From Actinomycetes bacterium (GTDB taxonomy: Bacteria > Actinomycetota > Acidimicrobiia > Acidimicrobiales > Poriferisodalaceae), in assembly GCA_024228575.1 (NCBI GenBank), contig JAAETH010000750.1, positions 1 through 41,694 of the forward strand: 41,694 bases of DNA, written 5' to 3'. Position numbers and translations under genes: made by a program. This document shows, one piece after another, positions 1 through 8,021 of this stretch. Below the pieces are notes generated by a model. That model was not told the DNA's origin. It did not search any database and saw only the letters and a list, made by a program, of their open reading frames with translations. Position 1 is the first letter of the stretch, and every line of letters begins with the position of its first letter.

Positions 1-119
1 CCGGGCTGGTGGAACATCGCGTCGAGTTCGATGTGTTCGACGCCCAACCGTTCGGCCACTTGCCGGGCAAGGGTCGTCTTCCCCGCTCCGCTACAACCGA
101 CGAATGCCACCTTCTGCAT
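1..119 (-). CDS. P-loop kinase/topology-modulation-like protein (partial)
   Basis: Only the first 39 codons lie in the window; the gene runs off the left edge. The N-terminus carries a Walker A motif, GCSGAGKTT, at residues 8-16, directly after a hydrophobic beta strand (KVAFV), followed by an LGVEHIELDAMF segment. That layout is typical of small nucleotide/shikimate-kinase-like or 'topology modulation' (FlaR-like) P-loop proteins, which bind ATP through this loop. The substrate cannot be told from the fragment. It is divergent from the nucleoside hydrolase, with 41 bases between the two starts. Confidence 0.75.
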   Translation of the reverse strand, partial: MQKVAFVGCSGAGKTTLARQVAERLGVEHIELDAMFHQP

Positions 120-160
120 CCTCTCGACGGTAGCGTCGTCGAACGAGCCAAGGGGGAGAA

Positions 161-1087
161 TTGACCGCCAGACCCAAGATCATCCTCGACTGCGACCCAG
201 GTCACGACGACGCCATGGCGATCCTGATCGCCGCACATCACACCGATCTGCTCGGCATCACCACCGTCTCGGGCAATGCACCGCTCGAGATGACGACACG
301 CAACGCACTGCTGGTCAGCCAGATCGCCGATATCGATGTCGAGGTGCACTCGGGTGCCGATCGCCCTCTACACGTGGAACCCAAACACGCCAGCCATGTG
401 CACGGCCGCACCGGTCTCGATGGTCCGGTCCTGCCCGAACTCGAACGACGCGTGGTCAGCACCGATGCGGTGACCTTCATCATCGACACCGTCCGCCAGA
501 ACGACGATGTGTGGCTGGTCCCGGTCGGGCCTCTCACCAACATCGCCCTGGCCTTCATGGCAGCGCCGGACATCGTCGAGCGGATTGCAGGAATCTCGTT
601 GATGGGTGGTTCTGCGGGCCCCGGCAACGTGACCCCGGTGGCCGAGTTCAACATCTGGGCCGATCCCCACGCCGCCCATCTCGTGCTGGCCTCGAGCGCT
701 CCGCGCATCATCATGGCCGGCCTCAACCTGACATCGCAATACATGGTCGATCAGGTGACCGCCGACCGGCTGAACGCGATGGGATCGGTGACCGGAACCT
801 TCGCGGCCCAGGTCGTCGAGGCGTATGTCGAAGCCGGCCTACGCATCCGAGGTGTGCCATCGGCGAACATGCACGATCCGTGCGCTGTCATGGCCGTGAC
901 ACACCCCAACCTGTTCACGTGGACCGATAGCCACGTCGATGTCTCGACCGAGGGCATCACCATCGGCATGACGGTGGTCGACGATCGTGGCTTCGGAAGC
1001 GCCGAGCCCAACGTCGAAGTGCTTCGAAACATCGAGCGCGACGCAGCCATCGAGGTCTTCGTTGGCTCGGTGGCGACGTACCGGTGA
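161..1087 (+). CDS. Inosine/uridine-preferring nucleoside hydrolase
   Basis: Cleaves the N-glycosidic bond of ribonucleosides, giving ribose and a free base in the cytoplasm. The N-terminal metal-binding motif DCDPGHDDA spans residues 10-18 (D10, D12, D16 and D17 visible). The substrate-binding EFNIWADP lies at 162-169 and the C-terminal HDPCA motif at 238-242, where the Asp completes the Ca2+ site in this family. Length (308 aa) is normal. The start is TTG at 161 with AGGGGGAG just upstream. Its stop overlaps the start of the next gene by 4 bases (GTGA), so the two are translationally coupled. The base specificity (purine, pyrimidine or both) cannot be read from sequence. Confidence 0.93.
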   Translation: MTARPKIILDCDPGHDDAMAILIAAHHTDLLGITTVSGNAPLEMTTRNALLVSQIADIDVEVHSGADRPLHVEPKHASHVHGRTGLDGPVLPELERRVVSTDAVTFIIDTVRQNDDVWLVPVGPLTNIALAFMAAPDIVERIAGISLMGGSAGPGNVTPVAEFNIWADPHAAHLVLASSAPRIIMAGLNLTSQYMVDQVTADRLNAMGSVTGTFAAQVVEAYVEAGLRIRGVPSANMHDPCAVMAVTHPNLFTWTDSHVDVSTEGITIGMTVVDDRGFGSAEPNVEVLRNIERDAAIEVFVGSVATYR

Positions 1088-2055
1088 GAAGCCCCATCGA
1101 TGTCATCCAGGTCGCAGCACCAACATGGCACCGGTTCGGCCCGCGTCTGACAGAGGACCTACCGGACACAGACTGGCTGGTCGTCGACACCGATGTGATG
1201 ACCCTGATCACCGCCGACGGAGACGTGTCCGAGGTCGACCGGGACGAAGCCAGCCCGACCGTCGCCTGGATGTGTTTCGACGTGTTCGCCAGCCCGACGA
1301 TGCGCCCCCACTTCGGGCTGGCCTCACACGCCGACTCGATCGAACTCGTACACACCTCCTACGCGGGTTTGGATGGTGAATATTGGGCCCGCTTGAAGAA
1401 CAAGGGTGTCGAAGTCACCTCGGCACATCTCGCCGGTGTTGCCATCTCCGAATTCGTCATGTTGCGTGTTCTCGAGTGGTTCCACCGCGACACTCTCAGG
1501 CGAGAGAAACAGGCCGGACACGAGTGGCACAGAGCCGACTTCCGTGAGGTTCACGGCTCCCACTGGATGATCGTCGGCATGGGCGACATCGGTTCGGAGA
1601 TTGCAGTCAAGGCGCGAGCCTTCGGAGCGACCGTCACAGGCGTACGTCGCACCCCAAGGGGCGACGAACCGGTCGAGCAAATGGTCACGCCGGACCATAT
1701 CCACGCTGCAGCGGCCGACGCCGATGTCGTCGTGTTGGCCGTACCGTCCACACCCGATACCGACAACATGGTCGATGCCGATCTTCTCGCCGCGTTCGCC
1801 CAGGGCAGCCTGCTCGTGAACATCGGCCGTGGTTCGCTGGTCGACGAAGACGCCCTACGAGACAGCCTCGACTCGGGCCACATCGAGGGTGCAATCCTCG
1901 ACGTGATGCGAACCGAACCGCTGCCGGCCGACCACTGGATGTGGGACCACCCTTCGGTGTGGGTCAGCCCCCACAACTCGGCCGCCGGCCATGGGCGCTT
2001 CGAACGCAGCTACGCCCACTTCATCGACACCATGGTCTCCCGCCGCGCCCACTGA
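1084..2055 (+). CDS. D-2-hydroxyacid dehydrogenase (NAD-binding)
   Basis: A member of the D-isomer-specific 2-hydroxyacid dehydrogenase family, which interconverts 2-keto acids and D-2-hydroxy acids with NAD(P)H. The Rossmann motif GMGDIG is at residues 165-170. The catalytic set is intact: R249 in NIGRGSLVDE, E278 in DVMRTEPL and H297 in SPHNSA. The N-terminal half (about 1-120) is poorly conserved and acidic, so the substrate is unknown. It starts with GTG inside the stop of the nucleoside hydrolase; the coupling suggests a shared pathway, perhaps handling a product of nucleoside or sugar breakdown, but this is inference. A second, different member of the family lies at 3900-4841. Confidence 0.9.
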   Translation: MRSPIDVIQVAAPTWHRFGPRLTEDLPDTDWLVVDTDVMTLITADGDVSEVDRDEASPTVAWMCFDVFASPTMRPHFGLASHADSIELVHTSYAGLDGEYWARLKNKGVEVTSAHLAGVAISEFVMLRVLEWFHRDTLRREKQAGHEWHRADFREVHGSHWMIVGMGDIGSEIAVKARAFGATVTGVRRTPRGDEPVEQMVTPDHIHAAAADADVVVLAVPSTPDTDNMVDADLLAAFAQGSLLVNIGRGSLVDEDALRDSLDSGHIEGAILDVMRTEPLPADHWMWDHPSVWVSPHNSAAGHGRFERSYAHFIDTMVSRRAH

Positions 2056-2062
2056 GGTGGCG

Positions 2063-2075
2063 TACCCTGGCCCAT
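2063..2075 (+). promoter_or_regulatory. Candidate -10 (TACCCT) for a leaderless J-domain mRNA
   Basis: TACCCT at 2063-2068 is followed by 7 bases and then GTG at 2076, with no Shine-Dalgarno. The same arrangement recurs at other genes here, so transcription probably starts at or next to the start codon. Confidence 0.5.
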
Positions 2076-2774
2076 GTGCCCTCCGCAGCCACCCTCTACG
2101 ACAGACTCGGCTGCAAACCAGATGACGACAACAAGACGCTTCGAACCGCCTACCGCGAACTTGCGAGGCGATACCACCCCGACTCGAACTCGGGCATCAA
2201 TCCCGCCCACATGCAGCAGGTCAACGAGGCCTGGAAGGTGCTCTCCGATCCTGGGGCGAGGGCAGAGTACGACCGGACACTCATCGACCTCACCGATCGC
2301 CTGACCCTGACAACAGTTGCGAATCCACCCGGCTGGCCTGCGTCAACGTCGCGACGCGACGCCTGGTACGCAGGCATTCGGGTTCAGATCGTGCGCCTGA
2401 CGCGCGCGTCCGCGCGTTCTGCCGCCCTCGCGTTGTCCATCAGAAGCGGTGGCCACCCCAGGCCGGTCTACGACGCAAAGATCGACACACTCGTGGCCTA
2501 CAACCTGAACGACACAGCAGATCGGGTCGAAGGGGCGAGATCCGCTGGTGTGGCCCCTCTCGACCTCGGACCGGCTGCGGCCGTCGTCGGGCTGACCCGG
2601 CTGGCCGAACGCACATACGCAGACGCCAGAATCGTCGGCGTTGGCACCAGCCACGAGGTTCTGGCCGAGTTGATAGATCGGACGTGGGACAACCTCGCCC
2701 GTGGGCTGAGCCCCGAGGTCATCACCGCCCTCGGCTCGAACCCTCAACTCTCGCGTCGGCTGAGTACCCTCTGA
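2076..2774 (+). CDS. J-domain (DnaJ-like) protein with an unassigned C-terminal region
   Basis: Residues about 5-65 form a J domain: YDRLG, a helix-II segment TAYRELARRYHPD containing the diagnostic HPD tripeptide, and helix III/IV with EAWKVLSDPGARAEYD. J domains stimulate the ATPase of DnaK/Hsp70. There is no Gly/Phe-rich linker, zinc-finger or DnaJ C-terminal domain, so this is a class C J protein. The remaining roughly 160 residues are Ala/Arg-rich, mixed alpha/beta in character, and match no family I recognise. I chose GTG 2076, which starts just before the J domain; an upstream extension of the frame reads through the previous gene. It lies only 20 bases after the dehydrogenase. Confidence 0.85.
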   Translation: MPSAATLYDRLGCKPDDDNKTLRTAYRELARRYHPDSNSGINPAHMQQVNEAWKVLSDPGARAEYDRTLIDLTDRLTLTTVANPPGWPASTSRRDAWYAGIRVQIVRLTRASARSAALALSIRSGGHPRPVYDAKIDTLVAYNLNDTADRVEGARSAGVAPLDLGPAAAVVGLTRLAERTYADARIVGVGTSHEVLAELIDRTWDNLARGLSPEVITALGSNPQLSRRLSTL

Positions 2775-2786
2775 CCCCCGAAGGGT

Positions 2787-3794
2787 TCACGGGGCGGGCA
2801 CCAGGTCGCCGTAGAGCGCCAGGACATCGGCCGCAGCGAGGGGGCCGGTGGCGAGCACCACGATCCGTCTCCCGATCCAGACCAGGAAGATGAGCTCCTG
2901 GTCTGGTTCCTCCCACCCGACGACCTCGATGCCGCCGGGCAATGTGATCGGGTGGATTTCGGCACCCGCGGCCGAGGCCACGATGTTGGCCGCGTAGAGA
3001 TCTGGAGTAATTCCACCGGACTCGACCTGGTCGATGGCCACGACCACAAGTATCGCCGCCAGATCACCGCCGTCCGTGTTCACCTCGAGGGCTTCGAGAT
3101 CGATGCCGGGACCACCCTGCATCACCGATACGAGCTCGTCGGCTGCAAGATCGCCAGCAGCGACGAGGCTGGCCTCGTAGCCGGGAAGACCGACGGTCAG
3201 CCACGGCCACATCCCCGGTGCGACCCCGACCATGTCGGCGCGTTCTGCACCGGCGCTGCACCCATCCACAAGTCGCAGAACATCGGCAGTTGCACCTCCG
3301 GGTTCGGCGTCGCCTGTCAGCGCTTCGGCCAGAAACGCTTCGGCCAGGCCGGCGGACAGCCCGGCTTCGAGGCACTGGACAACAAGCGGGTCGAGGTCCT
3401 CGGGTCCGCTCGACAGAAGCGCTCGCTCGACCAGTTCAGGGACATCGGCACAGTTCGACCAGACCGACACCACCCACCCGATCTGATCATCGTCGAGGCC
3501 TGAGTAGAAGTTGTTGAGAGGGCCGTCGGGATCGGCCACGGTCACACCGGCATCGGATAGCTCTGCAACCCCGAGAGCCTCGACGGTGCCCGCGGCGACA
3601 CACCTCGCAGTGTCGACATCGATCGGCATCAACCCGTCGGTCTGGAACACCGAGATCAGCGAGTCGACGAGAGCGGCGGCCTCTGCTGGATCGGTCGTCG
3701 TCGAGGGAACCTGGGGTTCCACTGTGCCGCCGCTGCAAGCAGCGATGATCAGAATTGCCGAGGTGGCAACGATGTTGGCTGTGTTCAAACGCAC
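2787..3794 (-). CDS. Predicted lipoprotein of unknown function
   Basis: The N-terminus has a short basic n-region, a hydrophobic stretch and the lipobox IAAC with Cys20, followed by a Ser/Thr/Pro spacer. The mature protein should therefore be lipid-anchored outside the membrane. The body (about 315 aa) is Asp/Glu- and Ala-rich with two repeated helical stretches of the type LVVQCLEAGLSAGLAEAFLAEAL (residues about 145-175) and a more hydrophobic C-terminus. I recognise no enzyme motif. I chose GTG 3794 because it places the signal peptide at the N-terminus; the longer frame to 3863 has no signal-like start. It is convergent with the J-domain gene, 12 bases apart. Confidence 0.72.
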   Translation of the reverse strand: MRLNTANIVATSAILIIAACSGGTVEPQVPSTTTDPAEAAALVDSLISVFQTDGLMPIDVDTARCVAAGTVEALGVAELSDAGVTVADPDGPLNNFYSGLDDDQIGWVVSVWSNCADVPELVERALLSSGPEDLDPLVVQCLEAGLSAGLAEAFLAEALTGDAEPGGATADVLRLVDGCSAGAERADMVGVAPGMWPWLTVGLPGYEASLVAAGDLAADELVSVMQGGPGIDLEALEVNTDGGDLAAILVVVAIDQVESGGITPDLYAANIVASAAGAEIHPITLPGGIEVVGWEEPDQELIFLVWIGRRIVVLATGPLAAADVLALYGDLVPAP

Positions 3795-3899
3795 TGTCGG
3801 ATCCAAACCTGCTGCCGCGTGACAACGACAGCCTTCGAGTGTGCAAGCATGCACGACAGCCAAGAAACAGTCTCGTCACCCAAGGATGCCGCCGAGCAT

Positions 3900-4841
3900 A
3901 TGCCCGCCCGACCGATAACGATCGCGCCCGAGTCGATGCCGCTCATGCACGAGGCTCTCACGGCAGCCGTCGTGCGAGGCGGAGGCCGCGTCACAGAACC
4001 CGCCGAAGCCGAGGCGCTGATTCTCGCCGACCCTCGAGCGGCCGGCGATTTCCCCTCCCTCATCGGCAGCGCACCGAACGTTCGCTGGGTCCAGCTCCCC
4101 TACGCCGGTGTCGAGACCTTCACACAGCACCTCGATACCAGCCACGTTTGGACCTGCGGGAAGGGTGTCTACGCAAGACCGGTGGCCGAACACGTCGTGG
4201 CTTGCGCCTTGGCAGGGTTCCGAAACCTCCACGCCTACGCACGCGCGACGTCGTGGACTGCACAAAAGGGCCGCAACCTGCTCGGCGCCTCGGTCACCAT
4301 TCTTGGTGCGGGAGGCATCACCGACGAGCTCGTCGCCCTGCTCGAACCGTTCGGCTGCAACATCACCGTCGTGCGCCGAAAGCCCGAACCCCACCCCGGC
4401 GCTCACAGAACCGTCGCAACAGCCGACCTCGACGAGATCCTTCCCGACACCGACCTACTCGTTGTTGCATGGGCTCTCACCGACAGAACCAGTGGTCGAA
4501 TCAACCGTTCCACGTTCGAGGCGCTACCCGAACACGCCTGGATCGTGAACGTGGGGCGCGGTGCCCACATCGTCACCGACGATCTCGTCGATGCCCTCGA
4601 ACGAGGAAACATCGCGGGGGCGGCGATCGACGTCACCGATCCCGAACCACTCCCCGACGGTCACCCACTGTGGCATCTCGACAACTGCCTGATCACTCCC
4701 CACGTCGGAAACACACTCGACATGGGACGCCCACTGCTCGCAGCCCGCGTCGAACAGAACGTGAGGTTGTTCTGCGAGCCACACGCCCCAGACGATCTCA
4801 GCCACCTGATCGGCCTCGTCGATGTTGCAGCCGGCTACTGA
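3900..4841 (+). CDS. D-2-hydroxyacid dehydrogenase (second, divergent copy)
   Basis: Same family as the gene at 1084 but clearly not a recent duplicate. The Rossmann loop LGAGGI is at residues 135-140. The catalytic residues are intact: R220 in NVGRGAHIV, E249 in TDPEPL and H268 in TPHVGNT. The family is NAD(P)H-dependent and reduces 2-keto acids; the substrate is unknown. The start is uncertain. ATG 3900 sits at the beginning of the conserved region, with AAGGA 13 bases upstream. ATG 3849 and GTG 3819 are in frame further upstream but add only poorly structured residues. The nucleotidyltransferase start follows one base after the stop, so the two genes form an operon. Confidence 0.88.
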   Translation: MPARPITIAPESMPLMHEALTAAVVRGGGRVTEPAEAEALILADPRAAGDFPSLIGSAPNVRWVQLPYAGVETFTQHLDTSHVWTCGKGVYARPVAEHVVACALAGFRNLHAYARATSWTAQKGRNLLGASVTILGAGGITDELVALLEPFGCNITVVRRKPEPHPGAHRTVATADLDEILPDTDLLVVAWALTDRTSGRINRSTFEALPEHAWIVNVGRGAHIVTDDLVDALERGNIAGAAIDVTDPEPLPDGHPLWHLDNCLITPHVGNTLDMGRPLLAARVEQNVRLFCEPHAPDDLSHLIGLVDVAAGY

Positions 4842-4842
4842 C

Positions 4843-5445
4843 ATGTCGGATCGCGTCAGCACACCGAGGGTCGGCGTCTATCCGGGGTCGTTCAACCCGT
4901 TCACCGTCGCTCATCTCGCAATCGCCGAGGCGGCTGTCGAGCAACATCACCTCGATCGGCTACACCTCACCATTTCGCGAACAGCGCTGGTCAAGGGCGC
5001 CATCGAGGTGCCGACGTTCGCTCACCGTGTCGAGGTGCTGGCGGCGGTCGCACATCAACACGATTGGCTCGATGTCATCATCACCAGCGAACAGCTCCTG
5101 GCCGACATCGCAGACGGCTACGATGTCCTCGTGATGGGCGCCGACAAGTGGCACCAGATCCACGACACCGGGTTCTATGGCGACGATCCCGCAACCCGAG
5201 ACGAAGCCATCGCTTCACTTCCGGCCGTGGCCATCGCACCTCGACCACCACTCGAGACACCCCCAGAACTCGCCCTCGATGTCGAGAAACACCTCGGCAG
5301 GGTCTCATCCTCGGCCGTTCGCAACGGTCACACTCACTGGATGCATCCTGTCGCCAAGGGCTTCGACGACCGCACTGGAGCGTGGAGCGACCACGAGCGC
5401 TATGTCGCCCTCCTCGCAGGTCTCTCCGAAGGAGAACGTCGGTGA
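4843..5445 (+). CDS. Nucleotidyltransferase of the CoaD/NadD (HIGH-type) superfamily
   Basis: Residues 15-24 read GSFNPFTVAH, the nucleotide-binding loop of the cytidylyltransferase superfamily. The TxxH form, with Thr replacing the first His of HxGH, resembles CoaD (TxGH) more than NadD (HxGH). Near the C-terminus, RVSSSAVRNG matches the SSSxVR motif that binds the triphosphate. At 200 aa it is longer than CoaD (about 160). These enzymes transfer AMP or CMP to a phosphorylated acceptor; whether this one makes dephospho-CoA, NAD precursor or something else is unknown. The start is ATG 4843, one base after the previous stop; ATG 4822 inside the upstream gene is an alternative. The stop overlaps the next start. 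Confidence 0.8.
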   Translation: MSDRVSTPRVGVYPGSFNPFTVAHLAIAEAAVEQHHLDRLHLTISRTALVKGAIEVPTFAHRVEVLAAVAHQHDWLDVIITSEQLLADIADGYDVLVMGADKWHQIHDTGFYGDDPATRDEAIASLPAVAIAPRPPLETPPELALDVEKHLGRVSSSAVRNGHTHWMHPVAKGFDDRTGAWSDHERYVALLAGLSEGERR

Positions 5446-6149
5446 CCTCGCGGCCGGCAAATCAGCTCAACCTCGACGGCGACAAGTCGCGCGTCGACGC
5501 ATTCGATTGGCGCTCCACGGATGTCGGAAGGGACGCGCGCTACCGGTTCATCTCGGCCCTGGAGCCGACCATGAAGTCGATGGACACCCGCTGGGCATAT
5601 GCGGTCCTGCGTCACGGCGAACCGATCTATCAATCGACTGCCCTTCAGCGGCGCCTGCTCACGGCACCTGACGACTTCGGCTGGCTCCCGGAATCGTTCG
5701 GTTCGATGACACACTGCGAGATCGAGGAGCCGCTGGCCATCAGTGCCAACGCCCGCCTTTATCGGATCGGGCAGGTGACCACCATCTGGCTTGGCGACCT
5801 CGACGTGCCCATACCACCTCTCGATGTTCCAGCCTTCCCGCCGATCCGATCGGGAGACATCGACGAGTTCACGATAGCGATAGCGCTGGCGACACTTCGC
5901 AGCAGCTGGTTTGCGATCTCTTTCGACCTCGACGGCGAGATGGATGTTCCCGACCTGCCGTCGGCCCGACGGATCGGTCTGTCGGCCGGAACGGACTGGT
6001 CGTGGGTTCCCGAGAACTGGAGAACAGGAGCATCTCAGATACTCGACCTGATCACCTGGGAAGACGGCCGCCAGTTCACCGCTCAGGGTGAACAGATCGA
6101 ACACGACGCCGGAACTCTCGCCATCTTCAAGCTGATGCCGATCGAGTAG
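5442..6149 (+). CDS. Conserved-looking hypothetical protein
   Basis: A soluble protein of 235 aa that I do not recognise. It has no signal peptide, membrane segment or clear catalytic motif. It is rich in Trp/Asp, with segments such as DDFGWLPESFGSMTH and DWSWVPENWRTGA, and reads as a compact alpha/beta domain. The start is GTG 5442 with a strong AAGGAG 7 bases upstream; the GTGA overlap with the nucleotidyltransferase stop shows translational coupling. The 3900-6149 trio (dehydrogenase, nucleotidyltransferase, this protein) is therefore one transcription unit, and its role should be sought together with those enzymes. Confidence 0.75.
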   Translation: MTSRPANQLNLDGDKSRVDAFDWRSTDVGRDARYRFISALEPTMKSMDTRWAYAVLRHGEPIYQSTALQRRLLTAPDDFGWLPESFGSMTHCEIEEPLAISANARLYRIGQVTTIWLGDLDVPIPPLDVPAFPPIRSGDIDEFTIAIALATLRSSWFAISFDLDGEMDVPDLPSARRIGLSAGTDWSWVPENWRTGASQILDLITWEDGRQFTAQGEQIEHDAGTLAIFKLMPIE

Positions 6150-6159
6150 TCCGCGTGCC

Positions 6160-7038
6160 CTAGCTCGGGCTTTCTCGCCATGGCCTGATCAGCGCCTCTT
6201 GAACCGTTGTGGCGACCAGGGTCCCGTCGATTCGATGAATCGTTCCGTGCGCTAGACCTCGCGCCGCTGCGGTGGTCGACGGACGAAGGTCGTAGAAGTG
6301 CCAATCGCCCAGGTCGGTGGGGCGATGAATCCACACCAGGTGATCAAGGCTGGCCGACATCGATCGATTCAGCTGAGGATTTCCCTCATGAGGTCGTCGG
6401 GCCGCACCCACGGGCCCATGATCGGAGGCATAGATGATCCCTGCCGACGTCATGCCCTCGCTGGCGCCGGCCAACTGCGGCGCCCGAAACCACAACCAGC
6501 GCGCAGGGGCATACGCCGATGGAATCGACTCGATGGGGATCGCCCTGCTGTCGACGACACCAGAGAACCCGTCAGCGTCGACTTCGTCGGGGTGCATCCC
6601 GGTCAATTCGATGACAGGAGTCATCTCCACCTGGTGTTCGTAGCCGGGCTCGGCGATGTGAAAAGACGCTTCGAGGTTGAAGACCGCCTCACCGTATTGG
6701 ATGGCAACCACCCGTCTGGTGGCGAAACTGCGGCCATCACGAATGCGATCGACGCGATAGAGGATGGGGTGCCGCCAATCGCCGCCTCGCAGGAAGTAGG
6801 CGTGGAGGCTGTGGGTGGCCAGTGCCGTATCGCCGGCAATGGTGCGTTGGGCGGCCCGTAGTGCCTGGGCTGCTACCTGACCGCCGAAGACCCTTGTCCG
6901 CTTCTGATCTGGGCTCCAGCCACGGAAGATATCGTGTTCGAGCTGTTCGAGATCGAGGAGGTCGAGCAGTGTCGGATCCGTCAACGCATCGATCGGAGAG
7001 TCCGGGTTCGGCACGGAACGGGCAGACGGAATCGTCAC
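6160..7038 (-). CDS. tesB: Acyl-CoA thioesterase II
   Basis: Hydrolyses acyl-CoA to free fatty acid and CoA. The protein (292 aa) has the double hot-dog layout: the N-terminal half contains VFGGQVAAQAL and a HAYFLRGGD segment, and the C-terminal half ends in TTVQEALIR. The three residues used by TesB can be placed: Asp in SASLDH, Ser/Thr in LRPSTTAAARG and Gln in TVQE. I chose GTG 7038 because a TAGGGT hexamer sits 7 bases upstream, as at other leaderless genes here; GTG 7047 is an in-frame alternative. It is divergent from the alpha/beta hydrolase and convergent, 10 bases apart, with the hypothetical gene. Confidence 0.93.
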   Translation of the reverse strand: MTIPSARSVPNPDSPIDALTDPTLLDLLDLEQLEHDIFRGWSPDQKRTRVFGGQVAAQALRAAQRTIAGDTALATHSLHAYFLRGGDWRHPILYRVDRIRDGRSFATRRVVAIQYGEAVFNLEASFHIAEPGYEHQVEMTPVIELTGMHPDEVDADGFSGVVDSRAIPIESIPSAYAPARWLWFRAPQLAGASEGMTSAGIIYASDHGPVGAARRPHEGNPQLNRSMSASLDHLVWIHRPTDLGDWHFYDLRPSTTAAARGLAHGTIHRIDGTLVATTVQEALIRPWRESPS

Positions 7039-7051
7039 GTCCGACACCCTA
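7039..7051 (-). promoter_or_regulatory. Candidate -10 (TAGGGT) of leaderless tesB
   Basis: On the minus strand TAGGGT (7051-7046) precedes GTG 7038 by 7 bases, and there is no ribosome-binding site. The spacing equals that at the J-domain and lacZ genes. Confidence 0.5.
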
Positions 7052-7235
7052 CGGTTCCTGGTCGGTTTCCGGCAATCGCGACCGCAGGCCCACTCGAGCT
7101 GGGATTGTGGGAAACCCATCCGCCGGGAGCCCACCCTCGGTTCTGTGGAGCAGTGTCCGCTCCCACGCGCCCACGGGTCGACCACAATCAACTGGAGTCG
7201 GCTATCTTCGACGCCGTAGCCATGAGGAGCACGAC

Positions 7236-8018
7236 ATGCCTGTCGCAAACGTCAACGGTCAAGCGATCCGCTACGACGACACCGGAGGGAGTGGTCCGGT
7301 CGTCCTGTTCAGCCACGGCTTCTTGATGGACCGAACCATGTTCGAGGCCCAGGTCGAGAGTCTCGGTGGTGCATATCGCTGTGTCACCTGGGATGAACGA
7401 GGCTTCGGCGAGACAGCAGCCACCGAACCGTTCGATTACTGGGATTCGGCCCGCGATGCTCTTGGCCTGCTCGACCACCTGGAGGTCGACTCCGCGGTGT
7501 TCGTCGGGATGAGCCAGGGAGGATTTCTTTCACTGCGAGCTGCGCTACTCGAGCCCCAAAGAGTGATGGGGCTGGTGCTCATCGATTCACAGGCCGGGGT
7601 CGACGACGCAGAGACCCTCGCTGGCTACGAAGGGATGATCGCCCACTGGACCAGCGGCGAACCACTCGGCGAAGTGGGCCAGTTCGTAGCCGGTCTGATA
7701 ATCGGCGAGCCGACGCTGGCGACGACGTGGATCGAGAAGTGGGAAGCCCGCGACCGAGCGACCGTCGTCCACCCGGCCCGAGCCCTCCTCGAAAGAGATG
7801 ACATCACCGACCGATTGGGCGAGATCGATTGCCCAGTCTTGTCCATCCATGGGGAGGAGGATCAGGCCATATCGATGGACCGCGCCGAACTGGTGCAGGA
7901 CAGCGTCAAACACCCACGCGGTCTGGTGAGAGTGCCCGGTGCCGCCCATGCCCCGAACATGACCCATCCCGAGATCGTCAACCCCGCGCTCGGCTCCTTC
8001 CTGGCGAGCCTCTGCTGA
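7236..8018 (+). CDS. Alpha/beta-hydrolase (esterase/haloperoxidase-like)
   Basis: A 260-aa cytoplasmic alpha/beta-hydrolase. The oxyanion-side motif FSHGF is at residues 25-29. The nucleophile elbow GMSQGG is at 91-96 (Ser93), with a likely acid D209 in HGEEDQ and catalytic His238 in GAAHAPN. The substrate is not predictable; the family includes esterases, epoxide hydrolases, enol-lactonases and perhydrolases. The start is ATG 7236 with GAGGAG at 7224-7229. A plausible -10 (TATCTT) lies at 7203-7208. Two small membrane-protein genes follow with 3- and minus-4-base spacing, so this is the first gene of a short operon. Confidence 0.9.
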   Translation: MPVANVNGQAIRYDDTGGSGPVVLFSHGFLMDRTMFEAQVESLGGAYRCVTWDERGFGETAATEPFDYWDSARDALGLLDHLEVDSAVFVGMSQGGFLSLRAALLEPQRVMGLVLIDSQAGVDDAETLAGYEGMIAHWTSGEPLGEVGQFVAGLIIGEPTLATTWIEKWEARDRATVVHPARALLERDDITDRLGEIDCPVLSIHGEEDQAISMDRAELVQDSVKHPRGLVRVPGAAHAPNMTHPEIVNPALGSFLASLC

Positions 8019-8021
8019 CGC

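Noticed and set aside
6157-6175. Possible terminator GCCC-loop-GGGC followed by TTTCT
   Set aside because: The stem is only 4 bp and overlaps the tesB stop codon; too weak to annotate.
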